Positions 17,303-26,505 of a stretch of DNA of 64,000 nt are shown one piece after another. Below the pieces are notes generated by a model that was not told where the DNA came from, did not search any database, and saw only the letters and a program-made list of their open reading frames with translations. The DNA is from Bradyrhizobium diazoefficiens. Lineage in GTDB: Bacteria > Pseudomonadota > Alphaproteobacteria > Rhizobiales > Xanthobacteraceae. A program made the position numbers and the translations under genes. The stretch's first letter is position 1. Every line of letters begins with the position of its first letter. Location: contig NZ_JAENXS010000001.1 in NCBI RefSeq assembly GCF_016612535.1, positions 124,001 through 188,000 of the forward strand, given 5' to 3'.

Positions 17303-18328
17303 TTATTTGGCGGTCCCAGTGGTTTTCTTGGCCTGGTCGACGAACTTGTTGGTGAAAGTCTTGCTGACGTCGATCTTGGCGTTCGCCACTTCGGGCGAAC
17401 CGACACTGAACACCGCCAACACGGCCTCGGCGCCCTTCGGATCCATCTTGCCGGTCTCGGAGAACATCGGGATCGTGTTCTTCAGCGCAGCGAGATAGAG
17501 GTCCTTGTTCTTGCCGACCATCTCCTCGGGCATCTTCGCCATGATCTCCTCGGGCGAATGCGAATGGATCCAGGCAATCGTGGCAAGCATCGCATTGGTG
17601 AGCGCCTGAGTTTCCTTCTCGTGACCATTGATCCAGGCAACGGTCGAGTACAGCGCACCACCCGGATACTCGCCGCCGAACGTCTCGAGCGTGTCCTTCT
17701 GCGTACGGGTGTCGCTGAGGATGCGCAAATCCTTATGGCTGCCCTGGAGCACGGTGACGGAGGGATCGAGCATCACCGCGGCATCGATCTGTCCTTGCTC
17801 CATCGCAGCCACCGCCGTGGCCCCGAGACCGACGCCGATCACGGCGGTGCCGGCGGGATCGAGCCCGTTCTTCTTCAGGAGATATTTCAGGAAGAAGTCG
17901 GTGGAGGAGCCGGGCGCACTGACACCGACCTTCTTGCCGGCGAGGTCCTTGACCGACTTGATATCTCCCGTGTGCGAGGGCGCGACCACCAGCACGAGGC
18001 CGGGATAACGGTCATAGACCACGAAGGCCTGAAGCTCCTGCTTCTTGGCGGCGAGGTTGACACAATGGTCGAAATAGCCGGAGACCACGTCGGCGCTGCC
18101 GCCGAGCACGGCCCTGAGCGCGTCCGAGCCGCCCTTGAGGTCCACGAGCTCGACATTGAGGCCGGCCTTGTCGTATTCGCCGAGCTGCTTGGCCAGCACC
18201 GTGGGCAGGTAGCACAGGCAGGCCCCGCCGCCGACCGCGATGGTCACCTTGCTTTGCGCTGCGGCAAGACCGCTGGTGAGCGTCAGCGCGAGCAGCGCGC
18301 CGGCGAGCCTGGCAATCGTGTTCTTCAT
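17303..18328 (-). CDS. ABC transporter substrate-binding protein, NMT1/SsuA-TauA type
   Basis: 341 aa from the ATG at 18328, with GGAGGAAA upstream. A signal peptide (ARLAGALLALTLTSGLAAAQ) directs it to the periplasm. The mature part begins with VTIAVGGGACLCYLPTVLAK and includes DVVSGYFDH, GKKVGVSAPGSSTDFFLKY and AMEQGQIDAAVML, the pattern of NMT1-like proteins that bind taurine, sulfonates, nitrate or pyrimidine precursors. The ligand cannot be fixed. It follows the permease gene by 73 nt. Confidence 0.85.
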   Translation of the reverse strand: MKNTIARLAGALLALTLTSGLAAAQSKVTIAVGGGACLCYLPTVLAKQLGEYDKAGLNVELVDLKGGSDALRAVLGGSADVVSGYFDHCVNLAAKKQELQAFVVYDRYPGLVLVVAPSHTGDIKSVKDLAGKKVGVSAPGSSTDFFLKYLLKKNGLDPAGTAVIGVGLGATAVAAMEQGQIDAAVMLDPSVTVLQGSHKDLRILSDTRTQKDTLETFGGEYPGGALYSTVAWINGHEKETQALTNAMLATIAWIHSHSPEEIMAKMPEEMVGKNKDLYLAALKNTIPMFSETGKMDPKGAEAVLAVFSVGSPEVANAKIDVSKTFTNKFVDQAKKTTGTAK

Positions 18329-18401
18329 TGGTTTCCTCCATTCGGCTGGCGGCACCATAAAGCAGCGGGACTGGCTTGAGAAGGCGACTAACGGATGCGG
18401 C

Positions 18402-19187
18402 CTAACCCCGCCCGTCCACTGTCGGCCGCCAAACCAGCAGCCTGCGCTCAACCAGCGTCACCCCGAAATCGATCAGGATGACGAAGGCCGATAGCACGAA
18501 CATCCCGGCAAACACGCCGGCAACGTCGAAGACGCCTTCGGCCTGCTGGATCAGATAGCCGAGGCCTGCCGCCGATCCCAGATATTCGCCGACGACGGCG
18601 CCGACCACGGCGAAGCCGACCGAGGTATGCAGTGACGAGAACATCCACGACAGCGCCGACGGCCAATAGACGTGCCGCATCAACTGCCCCTCGCTCATGC
18701 CGAGCATGCGGCCATTATCGAGTACGGTGCGGCTGACCTCCTTCACGCCCTGGTAGACGTTGAAGAACACGATGAAGAAGACGAGCGTCACCCCAAGCGC
18801 GACCTTGGACCAGATGCCGAGGCCCAGCCACAGTGCGAAGATCGGCGCCAGCACCACGCGCGGCAGGGCGTTGACCATCTTAACGTAGGGATCGAATACC
18901 GCGGCGACCAGCGGCTGGCGCGCGAACCAGAAGCCGACCAGGACGCCGCCGAGCGATCCGATCACGAAGGCCAGCAGCGACTCCATCAGCGTGATCCAGA
19001 GATGCTTCCAGATCACGCCGGAGGCAAACCATTTGACGATCTGCTCGAACACGTCGACCGGGTTCGAGAAAAAGAACGGCGGCAGCAGGATTTTGCCGAA
19101 CACCGGGACGCTGGAAAGCACCTGCCACAGCAGGAGGCCGACCACGGCGACCAGCAATTGCAGCGAGAGCAGCGTGAGGCGCGACAT
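18402..19187 (-). CDS. ABC transporter permease, SsuC/TauC type
   Basis: 261 aa with six predicted membrane segments. The coupling loop and family motif appear as GSLGGVLVGFWFARQ and the downstream EVSRTVLDNGRMLGMSEGQL region. It forms the inner-membrane channel of the importer with the ATPase encoded just upstream. Its ATG overlaps the ATPase stop by one base (TGATG), indicating translational coupling. Confidence 0.88.
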   Translation of the reverse strand: MSRLTLLSLQLLVAVVGLLLWQVLSSVPVFGKILLPPFFFSNPVDVFEQIVKWFASGVIWKHLWITLMESLLAFVIGSLGGVLVGFWFARQPLVAAVFDPYVKMVNALPRVVLAPIFALWLGLGIWSKVALGVTLVFFIVFFNVYQGVKEVSRTVLDNGRMLGMSEGQLMRHVYWPSALSWMFSSLHTSVGFAVVGAVVGEYLGSAAGLGYLIQQAEGVFDVAGVFAGMFVLSAFVILIDFGVTLVERRLLVWRPTVDGRG

Positions 19188-20005
19188 CAGACCGCCTCCG
19201 CCGCTTGCGTCGACTGCGCGTAACCCTTCATCACCTCGTCCTTGAGCACGCTCCAGATCTCGCGATGCAGAGCATGGAACTCCTTGTCCAGCCGCACCTC
19301 GAAAATGTCGCGCGGGCGGACGAGCGGCACGCGCCAGTCGCCGATGATGCGCGAGGACGGTCCCGCCGACATGATCACGACGCGGTCGGCGAGCGCGATC
19401 GCCTCTTCGAGATCATGCGTCACGAACAGCACGGCCTTGCGGTCGGCATTCCAGAGGTCGAGCAGCAGATTGCCCATCACCTGGCGGGTCTGCGCATCGA
19501 GCGGGCCGAACGGCTCGTCCATCAGCAGGATTTTTGGATCGCGGATCAAGACTTGCGCCAGCGCCACGCGCTTGCGCTGGCCGCCGGAGAGCATGTGCGG
19601 ATACCGGTTGGCAAAGGCGCCGAGGCCGACCGAGGTGAGCCATTTCTGCGCCTGCGGCAGCGCCTCGCTGCGCGGCGTGCCCCTGATTTCGAGCCCGATC
19701 GCGACATTGTCCAGCGCCGTCTTCCAGGGGAACAGCGCGTCGGCCTGGAACAGGTAGCCGGCGTCCCGGTTCAGTCCCGTAAGCGACCGATCGAATACCT
19801 TGACGCTGCCGGCAGCGGGCTTGAGCAGCCCCGCCGCGACATTGAGCAGCGTCGATTTCCCGCAGCCGGTCGGGCCGACGATAGCGACGAACTCGCCCTG
19901 CGCGACCGCAAGATGGGCCTTCTCCACCGCCGTGTAGACCCGCCCGTCCCCCAGCCGGAACGCAACCTTGGCATCTTCCAGCGCCACCGCCGTGGGCGTT
20001 GTCAT
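19187..20005 (-). CDS. ABC transporter ATPase, SsuB/TauB type
   Basis: 272 aa. Walker A is GPTGCGKST, the signature LSGGQRKR, Walker B ILLMDEPFGPLD, and the switch histidine lies in VTHDLEEAI. The YLFQADALFPWKTALDNV Q-loop and the C-terminal helical tail fit the taurine/nitrate/sulfonate importer ATPases. First gene of the ATPase-permease-binding protein-NUDIX unit. Divergent from the OpuC-like operon with about 120 bp between start codons, where both promoters must lie. Confidence 0.92.
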   Translation of the reverse strand: MTTPTAVALEDAKVAFRLGDGRVYTAVEKAHLAVAQGEFVAIVGPTGCGKSTLLNVAAGLLKPAAGSVKVFDRSLTGLNRDAGYLFQADALFPWKTALDNVAIGLEIRGTPRSEALPQAQKWLTSVGLGAFANRYPHMLSGGQRKRVALAQVLIRDPKILLMDEPFGPLDAQTRQVMGNLLLDLWNADRKAVLFVTHDLEEAIALADRVVIMSAGPSSRIIGDWRVPLVRPRDIFEVRLDKEFHALHREIWSVLKDEVMKGYAQSTQAAEAV

Positions 20006-20125
20006 GTGTTTCCTCCGAACCCCGGACGATGCCTTAGCCGCTCACGCGGCGAAGTTCAATCAAGGCGCCAAGCATGCTACGCATGGGCCTTGCCGCCCCT
20101 TTACCCTCGCTCGAGCCCATCCGCG

Positions 20126-20908
20126 ATGCCCTCCAAGCCGGCGATCAGCTACCGAAAGGTCACCAGGAGCTTCGGCTCCCTGAAGGCCGTGGACGACGTC
20201 TCACTCCACATCGCCGAGGGCGAGTTTCTGGCCATTGTCGGCGGCTCGGGCTCGGGCAAGACCACGTTGCTGCGGCTCGCCAACCGGCTGATCGAGGCCG
20301 ACGACGGCACCATCACGGTTGAAGGCGACGACGTCCAAAGCATCGATCCGGTCGCTCTGCGGCGCCGGATCGGCTACGTCTTCCAGAGCGGCGGCCTGTT
20401 TCCGCATCTGAGCGTCGCCGACAATATCGGGATCACCCCAAAGCTGCTCGGTGCGCCCGCAGCCGAGATCGCGGCGCGCGTCGACGAGCTGATCGAGCTC
20501 GTGCAGCTCGATCGTGCCGCGCATCGCGACCGGTTGCCGGAGGCGCTCTCGGGCGGGCAGCGACAGCGCGTCGGCGTGGCGCGGGCGCTGGCGGCACGCC
20601 CGCGCATCGTGCTGATGGACGAGCCATTCGGCGCGCTCGATGCCCTCACCCGCGACGCACTTGGCGAGGATTTTCGCGGGCTGCACCGCAAGCTCTGCCT
20701 GACCACGGTGATGATTACGCATGACATGACAGAGGCGATCCTGCTCGCCGACCGCATCGTGGTGATGCGCGGCGGAAAGCTACTGGCGCAGGGCACACCG
20801 GCAGAGCTGTCGAACAGCAGCGACGCCTATGTGCTCGAGCTGTTGCGCACACCGCGACGCCAGGTCGAGCGGCTGAACAAGCTCTTGCCGCAGAGCGGTG
20901 CCGCATGA
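20126..20908 (+). CDS. osmoprotectant-type ABC transporter ATPase (OpuCA/EgtV-like)
   Basis: 260 aa from the ATG at 20126. Walker A GGSGSGKTT, Q-loop YVFQSGGLFPHLSV, signature LSGGQRQR, Walker B IVLMDEPFGALD and switch MITHDMTEA are all present. The C-terminal CBS domains of OpuA-type ATPases are absent, as in many OpuC- and EgtV-type proteins. No clear ribosome-binding site precedes the ATG. The frame is open far upstream (to 19205), but that part is antisense to another gene. The stop overlaps the next start (ATGA). Confidence 0.85.
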   Translation: MPSKPAISYRKVTRSFGSLKAVDDVSLHIAEGEFLAIVGGSGSGKTTLLRLANRLIEADDGTITVEGDDVQSIDPVALRRRIGYVFQSGGLFPHLSVADNIGITPKLLGAPAAEIAARVDELIELVQLDRAAHRDRLPEALSGGQRQRVGVARALAARPRIVLMDEPFGALDALTRDALGEDFRGLHRKLCLTTVMITHDMTEAILLADRIVVMRGGKLLAQGTPAELSNSSDAYVLELLRTPRRQVERLNKLLPQSGAA

Positions 20909-22458
20909 TGGCAGATCCGCGCTGGGGCGAAGCGCTGTCGCATTTGCCCGACTATCTCGGCAACCACGTACGGGTGAGCCTCGCCGCGCTCGCGCTTGGG
21001 CTGATCGTCAGCCTGCCGTTGGCAATCCTCACGCGCAACCGCCCGGCGCCGCGCACCATCCTGCTTGCGCTCGCCAGCGTCGTGCAGACCGTGCCGGGCC
21101 TGGCGCTGCTCGCACTGTTCTATCCGCTGTTGCTGCTCGCTGCCTCCGTGACTCTGAAATGGTTTGGCGTCTCCTTCTCCGCGTTCGGCTTCCTGCCCGC
21201 GATGCTGGCGCTGGCGCTCTATTCGATGCTGCCGGTGCTGCGCAACGGCATCACCGGGTTGAACGGCATCGACCCCGCGCTGATCGAAGCCGCCAAGGGC
21301 GTCGGCATGACCGCGCGGCAGTCGCTTGTCATGGTCGAGCTGCCGCTGGCGCTGCCGGTGATGATGGCCGGCATCCGCACCGCGGCGGTTTGGGTCATCG
21401 GCACCGCGACGCTGTCGACACCAATCGGGCAGACCAGCCTCGGCAATTACATCTTCGCCGGGCTTCAGACCCAGAACTGGGTGTTCGTGCTGTTCGGCTG
21501 CTTTGCCTCGGCCCTGCTGGCACTCGCCGTCGACCAATTGCTCGGCCTGATCGAGAGTGGCCTGCGCCGCCGCAGCCGCTTGCGCAGCGGGCTAGGCGTC
21601 GTAGGCATTTTCGCGCTCGTGGCGGCGACGCTGGTGCCGACCATGGGGCGCTCGTCGTCCGGCTATGTGGTCGGCGCAAAAACCTTTGCCGAGCAATACG
21701 TGCTGTCAGCCCTGCTCAGGGACCGCCTCGAGGCAGCCGGCCTCTCCGCCACTGCGCGATCGGGGCTCGGCTCGAGCGTGATCTTCGAAGCGCTGAAGGC
21801 CGGCGATATCGATCTCTATGTCGATTATTCCGGCACGCTCTGGGCCAACCAGCTTCACCGCACCGACATCAAGCCGCGCGCGGAGCTGGTGGCGGAGTTG
21901 AAGACGGCGCTCGCCAAGGACAACATCACCCTGCTCGGCGAGCTCGGCTTCGAGAATGCCTACGCGCTGGTGATGCCCAGGAAACGCGCCGACGTCCTTG
22001 GTATCCGCACCATCGCCGATCTCGCCGCGCACGCATCGACGATGTCGATCGCCGGCGATTATGAATTCTTCTCGCGACCGGAATGGGCGGCGCTGCAAAA
22101 AGCCTATGGTCTTCAGTTCAGCGTGCAGCGCCAGATGCAGCCGGACTTCATGTATGCGGCGGTTGCCAGCGGCGAGGTCGACGTGATCGCCGGCTACACC
22201 AGCGACGGACTGATCGCGAAATACGATCTGGTGGCGCTCGACGATTCCAGGCACGCGATCCCGCCCTACGATGCCATCCTGCTGCTGACACCGAAGCGCG
22301 CCGGCGACGCGCGGCTCAAGGCGGTGCTGAGCCCGCTGCTCGGCAAGATCGACATCGCCACCATGCGCGAGGCCAATTTGCGCGCCAGCGGCAATGACGC
22401 GAATTCGTCACCGGATGCCGTGGCCAGATGGCTGTGGAAGAAGATCGGGCAGCAGTAG
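20905..22458 (+). CDS. ABC permease fused to substrate-binding domain (OpuCB-OpuCC/EgtU-like)
   Basis: 517 aa. Residues ~1-215 are a six-helix permease with the GVGMTARQSLVMVELPLALPV coupling motif; residues ~250-517 are an OpuAC-type binding domain tethered on the outside, starting VVGAKTFAEQYVLSALL and including DIDLYVDYSGTLW and EVDVIAGYTSDG. With the upstream ATPase this makes a complete two-gene importer. Such fusions take up glycine betaine, choline or carnitine; one subgroup (EgtU) imports ergothioneine. Ligand choice needs pocket residues that I cannot align here. Confidence 0.88.
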   Translation: MMADPRWGEALSHLPDYLGNHVRVSLAALALGLIVSLPLAILTRNRPAPRTILLALASVVQTVPGLALLALFYPLLLLAASVTLKWFGVSFSAFGFLPAMLALALYSMLPVLRNGITGLNGIDPALIEAAKGVGMTARQSLVMVELPLALPVMMAGIRTAAVWVIGTATLSTPIGQTSLGNYIFAGLQTQNWVFVLFGCFASALLALAVDQLLGLIESGLRRRSRLRSGLGVVGIFALVAATLVPTMGRSSSGYVVGAKTFAEQYVLSALLRDRLEAAGLSATARSGLGSSVIFEALKAGDIDLYVDYSGTLWANQLHRTDIKPRAELVAELKTALAKDNITLLGELGFENAYALVMPRKRADVLGIRTIADLAAHASTMSIAGDYEFFSRPEWAALQKAYGLQFSVQRQMQPDFMYAAVASGEVDVIAGYTSDGLIAKYDLVALDDSRHAIPPYDAILLLTPKRAGDARLKAVLSPLLGKIDIATMREANLRASGNDANSSPDAVARWLWKKIGQQ

Positions 22459-22548
22459 AGCAGAGTTGAGGGGGTGACGCGCGTCGGGGACCACGGCCAC
22501 CCCCTCTCGCCCGTCTCTGGAGGAAGAGAGGGCAAAGCATATTTCAGT

Positions 22549-23511
22549 TCACGCCCTCACCTCCTGCCGCTGGAACAGCACGTAGCCAAACGCGAACAGC
22601 ACGATCGTGCCCGCGACGAGGCCGACGGTCTGCGGCCATGCGATCATGATGCTTTCGCCGAACGGGAGCGGCGCGCCCATGACGGCGCCGCGGATCTGGT
22701 CGAGGAAGACCGGGCCGAGCGTACGCGTGGTTGGCGACAGCACGGCGAGCATCGCCTCGCCGAACAGATCGTTGGGTGACAGCCGCAGCAACTCCTGGGT
22801 CCAGACCACGGTCGCCGGGTCGTTGAGCCCAAGCAACGCGTAGCGCGGATCGGCTGGCGCGATCGCCTGCGCAACGGCCGGGGCCAGCATCGGCCAGAGC
22901 AAAGTGAGGAATAGCCAGATGCCGAGCGAGACCAGCGCCGCCGTCGCGGGCGAGCGCAACACGATCGAGAGCAGCATCGCAAGCGACAGCCAGACCCCCG
23001 CGTAAAAGATCGCCACCACCAGGAACACCAGCGAGCGCGCGACCTCCTCCCCGCCGGGCGGCACACCGAGAAAGATCAGGCCGAGGCCGATCACCAAAAG
23101 CCACAATGCGGCAAGGCTGATGCCGATGGTGGCAAGGGCTGCGAGAAACTTCCCCATCAACAGCGCATCGCGATAGATCGGCTGCGCCAGGATACGCGAC
23201 AACGTCCGCCGGCTGTGCTCGCTGTTGACGGCGTCAAAACCAAGCCCGATCGCCATCAGCGGAATGAGGAATCCAAGGACCGCGACAAAGGACGGCAGCG
23301 GCGCATGGTTGATGGTGAAGAGCCGCAGCAGCAGGAACGGATCTTCGGCCGTGTTCTGCCGCAAGCTGTTGATCGCCTCGTAGAGCGCGGCCAGCGCCGT
23401 GAAGACGATGAGCAGCTCCAGCATCAGCATGCGGATGCTGGAGATGTGATCGGCGAGCTCCTTCACGAAGACCGTGGACAAGCCCTGGAAAGGTGAACCC
23501 TCACGCCGCAT
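22549..23511 (-). CDS. ABC-2-type exporter permease
   Basis: 320 aa with a cytoplasmic N-terminus and about six membrane segments. The [28 protein letters not shown] stretch near residue 95 is typical of NosY/ABC-2 permeases. The start overlaps the end of the ATPase gene by 11 nt. With the ATPase and the NEW3-domain protein it forms a three-gene export or membrane-remodelling unit of unknown substrate. Confidence 0.82.
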   Translation of the reverse strand: MRREGSPFQGLSTVFVKELADHISSIRMLMLELLIVFTALAALYEAINSLRQNTAEDPFLLLRLFTINHAPLPSFVAVLGFLIPLMAIGLGFDAVNSEHSRRTLSRILAQPIYRDALLMGKFLAALATIGISLAALWLLVIGLGLIFLGVPPGGEEVARSLVFLVVAIFYAGVWLSLAMLLSIVLRSPATAALVSLGIWLFLTLLWPMLAPAVAQAIAPADPRYALLGLNDPATVVWTQELLRLSPNDLFGEAMLAVLSPTTRTLGPVFLDQIRGAVMGAPLPFGESIMIAWPQTVGLVAGTIVLFAFGYVLFQRQEVRA

Positions 23512-24481
23512 GACGAACGTCTCCCGTGGGCCGGGCCTGGAAATATCGTGCGTAAATCACCTCAAGGCTCGGCTCATCGACTGACAATTTGCGCAGCGCG
23601 CCATCGACCGCAACGACGGCGCGCGCCGCATCCGGCCGCACATCGCGCTCCGCTGTCATGCGGAAGCGATCGGTGGCAAGCGTCTCGACCTGGGTCACGC
23701 CGGGAATCATCGCCAGCCGCCGGGCGATGCCGAGACCTTCTGCCTCGACTTCGACGACGAAACCGGCGCCGAGTACCTTGATCGCGAGTTCCGGCACCGA
23801 GCCCATCAGCACGATGCGGCCAGCCTGGAACAGCGCGACGCGATCGCAGATGCGCTGGACCTGGTCAAGCATGTGGGAAGACAGCAGCACCGTGATGCCC
23901 TCGGCCTTCAGCTCCCCGATCAATCCGAGGAATTCCTGTGTCGCCTGTGGATCGAGCCCGGACGTCGGCTCATCGAGAATCGCGATCTCGGCGCGCTTGA
24001 CAATGATCTCGGCGAGACCGAGCCGCTGGCGCATGCCGCGCGAGAAGGTCGCGACCTGCTTCGAGGCAACGTTCGACAGGCCTACGCGCCACAGCGCCGC
24101 CTCGATCCGCCGTGCGCGCTCGGCGCGCGGCAGGCCCATCAGCTTGGCGGTATAGGCCAGGTTTTCCGTGGCCGTCAGTTGATCGTAGAACCCGACGGCG
24201 TCCGGCAGATAGCCGACACGCCGCTTGACCTTCAGCGGCTCGCGCGCCGGGTTGAAGCCCAGCACGCTGACCGCACCGGACGAGATCTCGGTCAGGCCGA
24301 GCATCATCAGGATCGTCGTGGTCTTGCCGGCGCCGTTCGGGCCAAGCAGACCGAACACCTCGCCGCGGACGATGTCGAAATCGATGGCGTCCACGACCGC
24401 GGTGCTGCCGTAGCGCCGGGTCAGGCTGCGCGCGCCGATTACGGTATCGCGCGTCTCTGTCTGGTTCTGCCGATCTCTCAT
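23501..24481 (-). CDS. ABC-2-type exporter ATPase
   Basis: 326 aa. Walker A is GPNGAGKTT, the signature [10 protein letters not shown], Walker [13 protein letters not shown] and the switch histidine lies in [10 protein letters not shown]. The ~100-residue C-terminal extension is usual in NosF/CcmA-like exporter ATPases. The true start is the ATG at 24481, overlapping the upstream gene stop by ATGA; the frame runs on upstream only as an antisense or out-of-frame artefact. Confidence 0.9.
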   Translation of the reverse strand: MRDRQNQTETRDTVIGARSLTRRYGSTAVVDAIDFDIVRGEVFGLLGPNGAGKTTTILMMLGLTEISSGAVSVLGFNPAREPLKVKRRVGYLPDAVGFYDQLTATENLAYTAKLMGLPRAERARRIEAALWRVGLSNVASKQVATFSRGMRQRLGLAEIIVKRAEIAILDEPTSGLDPQATQEFLGLIGELKAEGITVLLSSHMLDQVQRICDRVALFQAGRIVLMGSVPELAIKVLGAGFVVEVEAEGLGIARRLAMIPGVTQVETLATDRFRMTAERDVRPDAARAVVAVDGALRKLSVDEPSLEVIYARYFQARPTGDVRHAA

Positions 24482-25644
24482 CGCCGTCCGAACCTCGCAA
24501 CTGCGCCCAGCATCAAGAGCAGCGCAACACCGATGACACCGGCACCCGCCATGCCCCACACCGTCGAGGTGCCGACGGTGACACGGAACTGACTCGAAGC
24601 GTTTTCGCCACGCGAGCTGGCCCTGATCGAGGCTTGGTAGTCGCCGGCCAGAGACTTGTCGCTCGGCGTGATCAGCGCCTGCACCTCGCTGTCCTTGCCG
24701 GGCACGAGGCGTTCGATGGTCGCCGGCTCGAACGTCACCTTCCAGCCGCTCGGCGCAGTCCCTGCGAGCGAGATGTTCTCGGCCGGCGCCGTGCCTGTGT
24801 TGGTCACCACGATCGGGATCGAACTCTGCTTGCCGGCGACGGCCCGTGCACTCAGCAAACCGTCGCGACCGGAGACCTGGAGCTGCGGCTGGCCGACAAC
24901 GTCGAGCGCGAGCTCGGTCGAGGCCGAGGCGTCTTCCGCCTTTACGGTGACCTTCACAGGGAAATGACCGGCATCGATCGTGCTCGGCGGCCGCACCTTG
25001 AGCTTGATGTCCTTGGACTGGCCGGCATCGATCGGAATCGAGGACAGCTCCTGCGTGCCATAGGCCTCGGTGAAAGAGGTCTCGAAATTCGCCGGCGCCT
25101 CCGCACCGAAGCTCGCGACCAGGTTGCGCCCCGAATCGTTCTTGATCGAGAGTGTATAGTCGAAATTGGATTTGGGGCTGCCGCGCAGCGACGGCAGGCT
25201 CGATTTCACGCTGAGTTTTGCAGGTAGCTCCTTGGCGAGCGAGATCGCGATCGGCAATTCGGCACTCGTGCCCTGCCCCTCGGCCTTGACCGTAAGCGTG
25301 TGCGCGCCGAGATCGCTTCCGGCGGGAATATCGAGCCTGAGCTGCAATGCGACGCTGGCGTCGGGCGACGGCATGGCCGCACCGACCGGCTGTCCGCCGC
25401 CGAGCAGCGTCGCGGTCCAACCGCTCGGGATGCCTGTGACTGAAAGCTGATAGCGCTCCGGCGACAGGCCGTAGTCCTGAAGCCGCAGCGAAATGTTGGA
25501 AGTGGTGCCGGGCCGCACGGTGACCGCCGGGTAGTCGGTCATGAGATAGAGGCCCTTGATGTCATGCGCGGGCTCGGCGGCACAGACGGCGGGACTGATC
25601 AGCATCAGGGCAAATGCAAGACGCGCAACAACAAGCGCTCGCAT
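24478..25644 (-). CDS. exported membrane-anchored protein with NEW3-type repeats
   Basis: 388 aa from the ATG at 25644. A signal peptide ([20 protein letters not shown]) precedes three or four beta-sandwich repeats with the NEW3 pattern: [20 protein letters not shown], the [19 protein letters not shown] region, and [21 protein letters not shown] single C-terminal membrane helix ([20 protein letters not shown]) and a positive tail anchor it. NEW3 domains are found with ABC-2 exporters in several bacteria and probably bind a substrate or partner outside the membrane. First gene of the exporter operon. Confidence 0.75.
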   Translation of the reverse strand: MRALVVARLAFALMLISPAVCAAEPAHDIKGLYLMTDYPAVTVRPGTTSNISLRLQDYGLSPERYQLSVTGIPSGWTATLLGGGQPVGAAMPSPDASVALQLRLDIPAGSDLGAHTLTVKAEGQGTSAELPIAISLAKELPAKLSVKSSLPSLRGSPKSNFDYTLSIKNDSGRNLVASFGAEAPANFETSFTEAYGTQELSSIPIDAGQSKDIKLKVRPPSTIDAGHFPVKVTVKAEDASASTELALDVVGQPQLQVSGRDGLLSARAVAGKQSSIPIVVTNTGTAPAENISLAGTAPSGWKVTFEPATIERLVPGKDSEVQALITPSDKSLAGDYQASIRASSRGENASSQFRVTVGTSTVWGMAGAGVIGVALLLMLGAVARFGRR

Positions 25645-26021
25645 GGACAATACTCCTGCAAGGAAGGTGGACGGGCATCGCGCCGCCGGAATGACGGTGG
25701 TGGCGGCGCGTCGAATGATGGCCGAAATCGTGACAAAGTTTTGGAGCCGAAGCGCCGTTCCGGTTACAAGTCGGTGATCGACGGCCTTTTCGACTGAGAC
25801 TTTAGTTTGAAATTGCAGCACATGAGCCGAAGATTAAAACATCGTAATACGATATATCTGGGACATGATGTGGCGCGACTGCAATGACGTCCATCGATGG
25901 AAGCAGGCGGACAGCAGAGCGTCGACGGCCCGGCCTCTCGCCCTCCTCCGAACGATGGATGCGATGAAAGACGATGCCGTCTAAGGGTACGTTCGACAAA
26001 CCGCCAACCCGGGAGAAGCAA
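25645..26021. other. divergent intergenic region between NEW3 and rhodanese genes
   Basis: 377 bp without a convincing gene; a minus-strand frame (25802-26197) is antisense to the rhodanese gene. It should contain divergent promoters. I see no clear hairpin, operator or repeat in it. Confidence 0.3.
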
Positions 26022-26399
26022 TTGGCAATTTCAGTGAAACAAATGCTGGAGGCGGCCAACGCCGCCGTACCGAAGATCACGCCGGCCCAGGCAAAGGAGA
26101 TGATCGAAAACGGCGCGCTCGTGCTCGACGTGCGCGATGCGCTGGAAATCGAGAAAAGCGGCAAGATCCAGGGAGCACTAAATGTCTCCCGCGGCATGTT
26201 GGAGTTCCGCGCCGATCCGGACTCGCCCTATCACGACAAGACCCTCGCCAAGGACAAGAACGTGATCCTCTATTGCGCCTCCGGCGGTCGTTCCGCGCTG
26301 GCCGGCAAGCTGCTCCAGGATATGGGCTACGCCCATGTCTACAACGTCGGTGGCTTCAAGGATTGGGTCGACTCCGGAGGCGCCATCGAGAAGGCGTAG
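26022..26399 (+). CDS. rhodanese-domain protein
   Basis: A single rhodanese domain: LDVRDALEIEKSGKI, the active-site loop LYCASGGRSALAGK with the catalytic Cys, and the C-terminal YNVGGFKDW motif. Such proteins transfer sulfane sulfur to thiol acceptors. The start chosen is TTG at 26022 because GGGAG lies six nucleotides upstream and the protein then begins AISVKQML; an ATG at 25974 would add 16 residues lacking a binding site. No signal peptide, so cytoplasmic. It is a single-gene unit here. Confidence 0.85.
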   Translation: MAISVKQMLEAANAAVPKITPAQAKEMIENGALVLDVRDALEIEKSGKIQGALNVSRGMLEFRADPDSPYHDKTLAKDKNVILYCASGGRSALAGKLLQDMGYAHVYNVGGFKDWVDSGGAIEKA

Positions 26400-26505
26400 C
26401 AAAGCTGGCGGTGCGGGGAGGCACGCCGGCATGGCGAGATAGCATCCGGCGCCGGCTAACCTTCTCCCGCAGCCAACAGCATTAGGCCTTCGACTGGTTT
26501 CACAA

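Noticed and set aside
19205..20125. N-terminal extension of the OpuC-like ATPase ORF
   Set aside because: The first 307 codons are antisense to the SsuB-like ATPase gene; the ATPase homology starts at the ATG at 20126.
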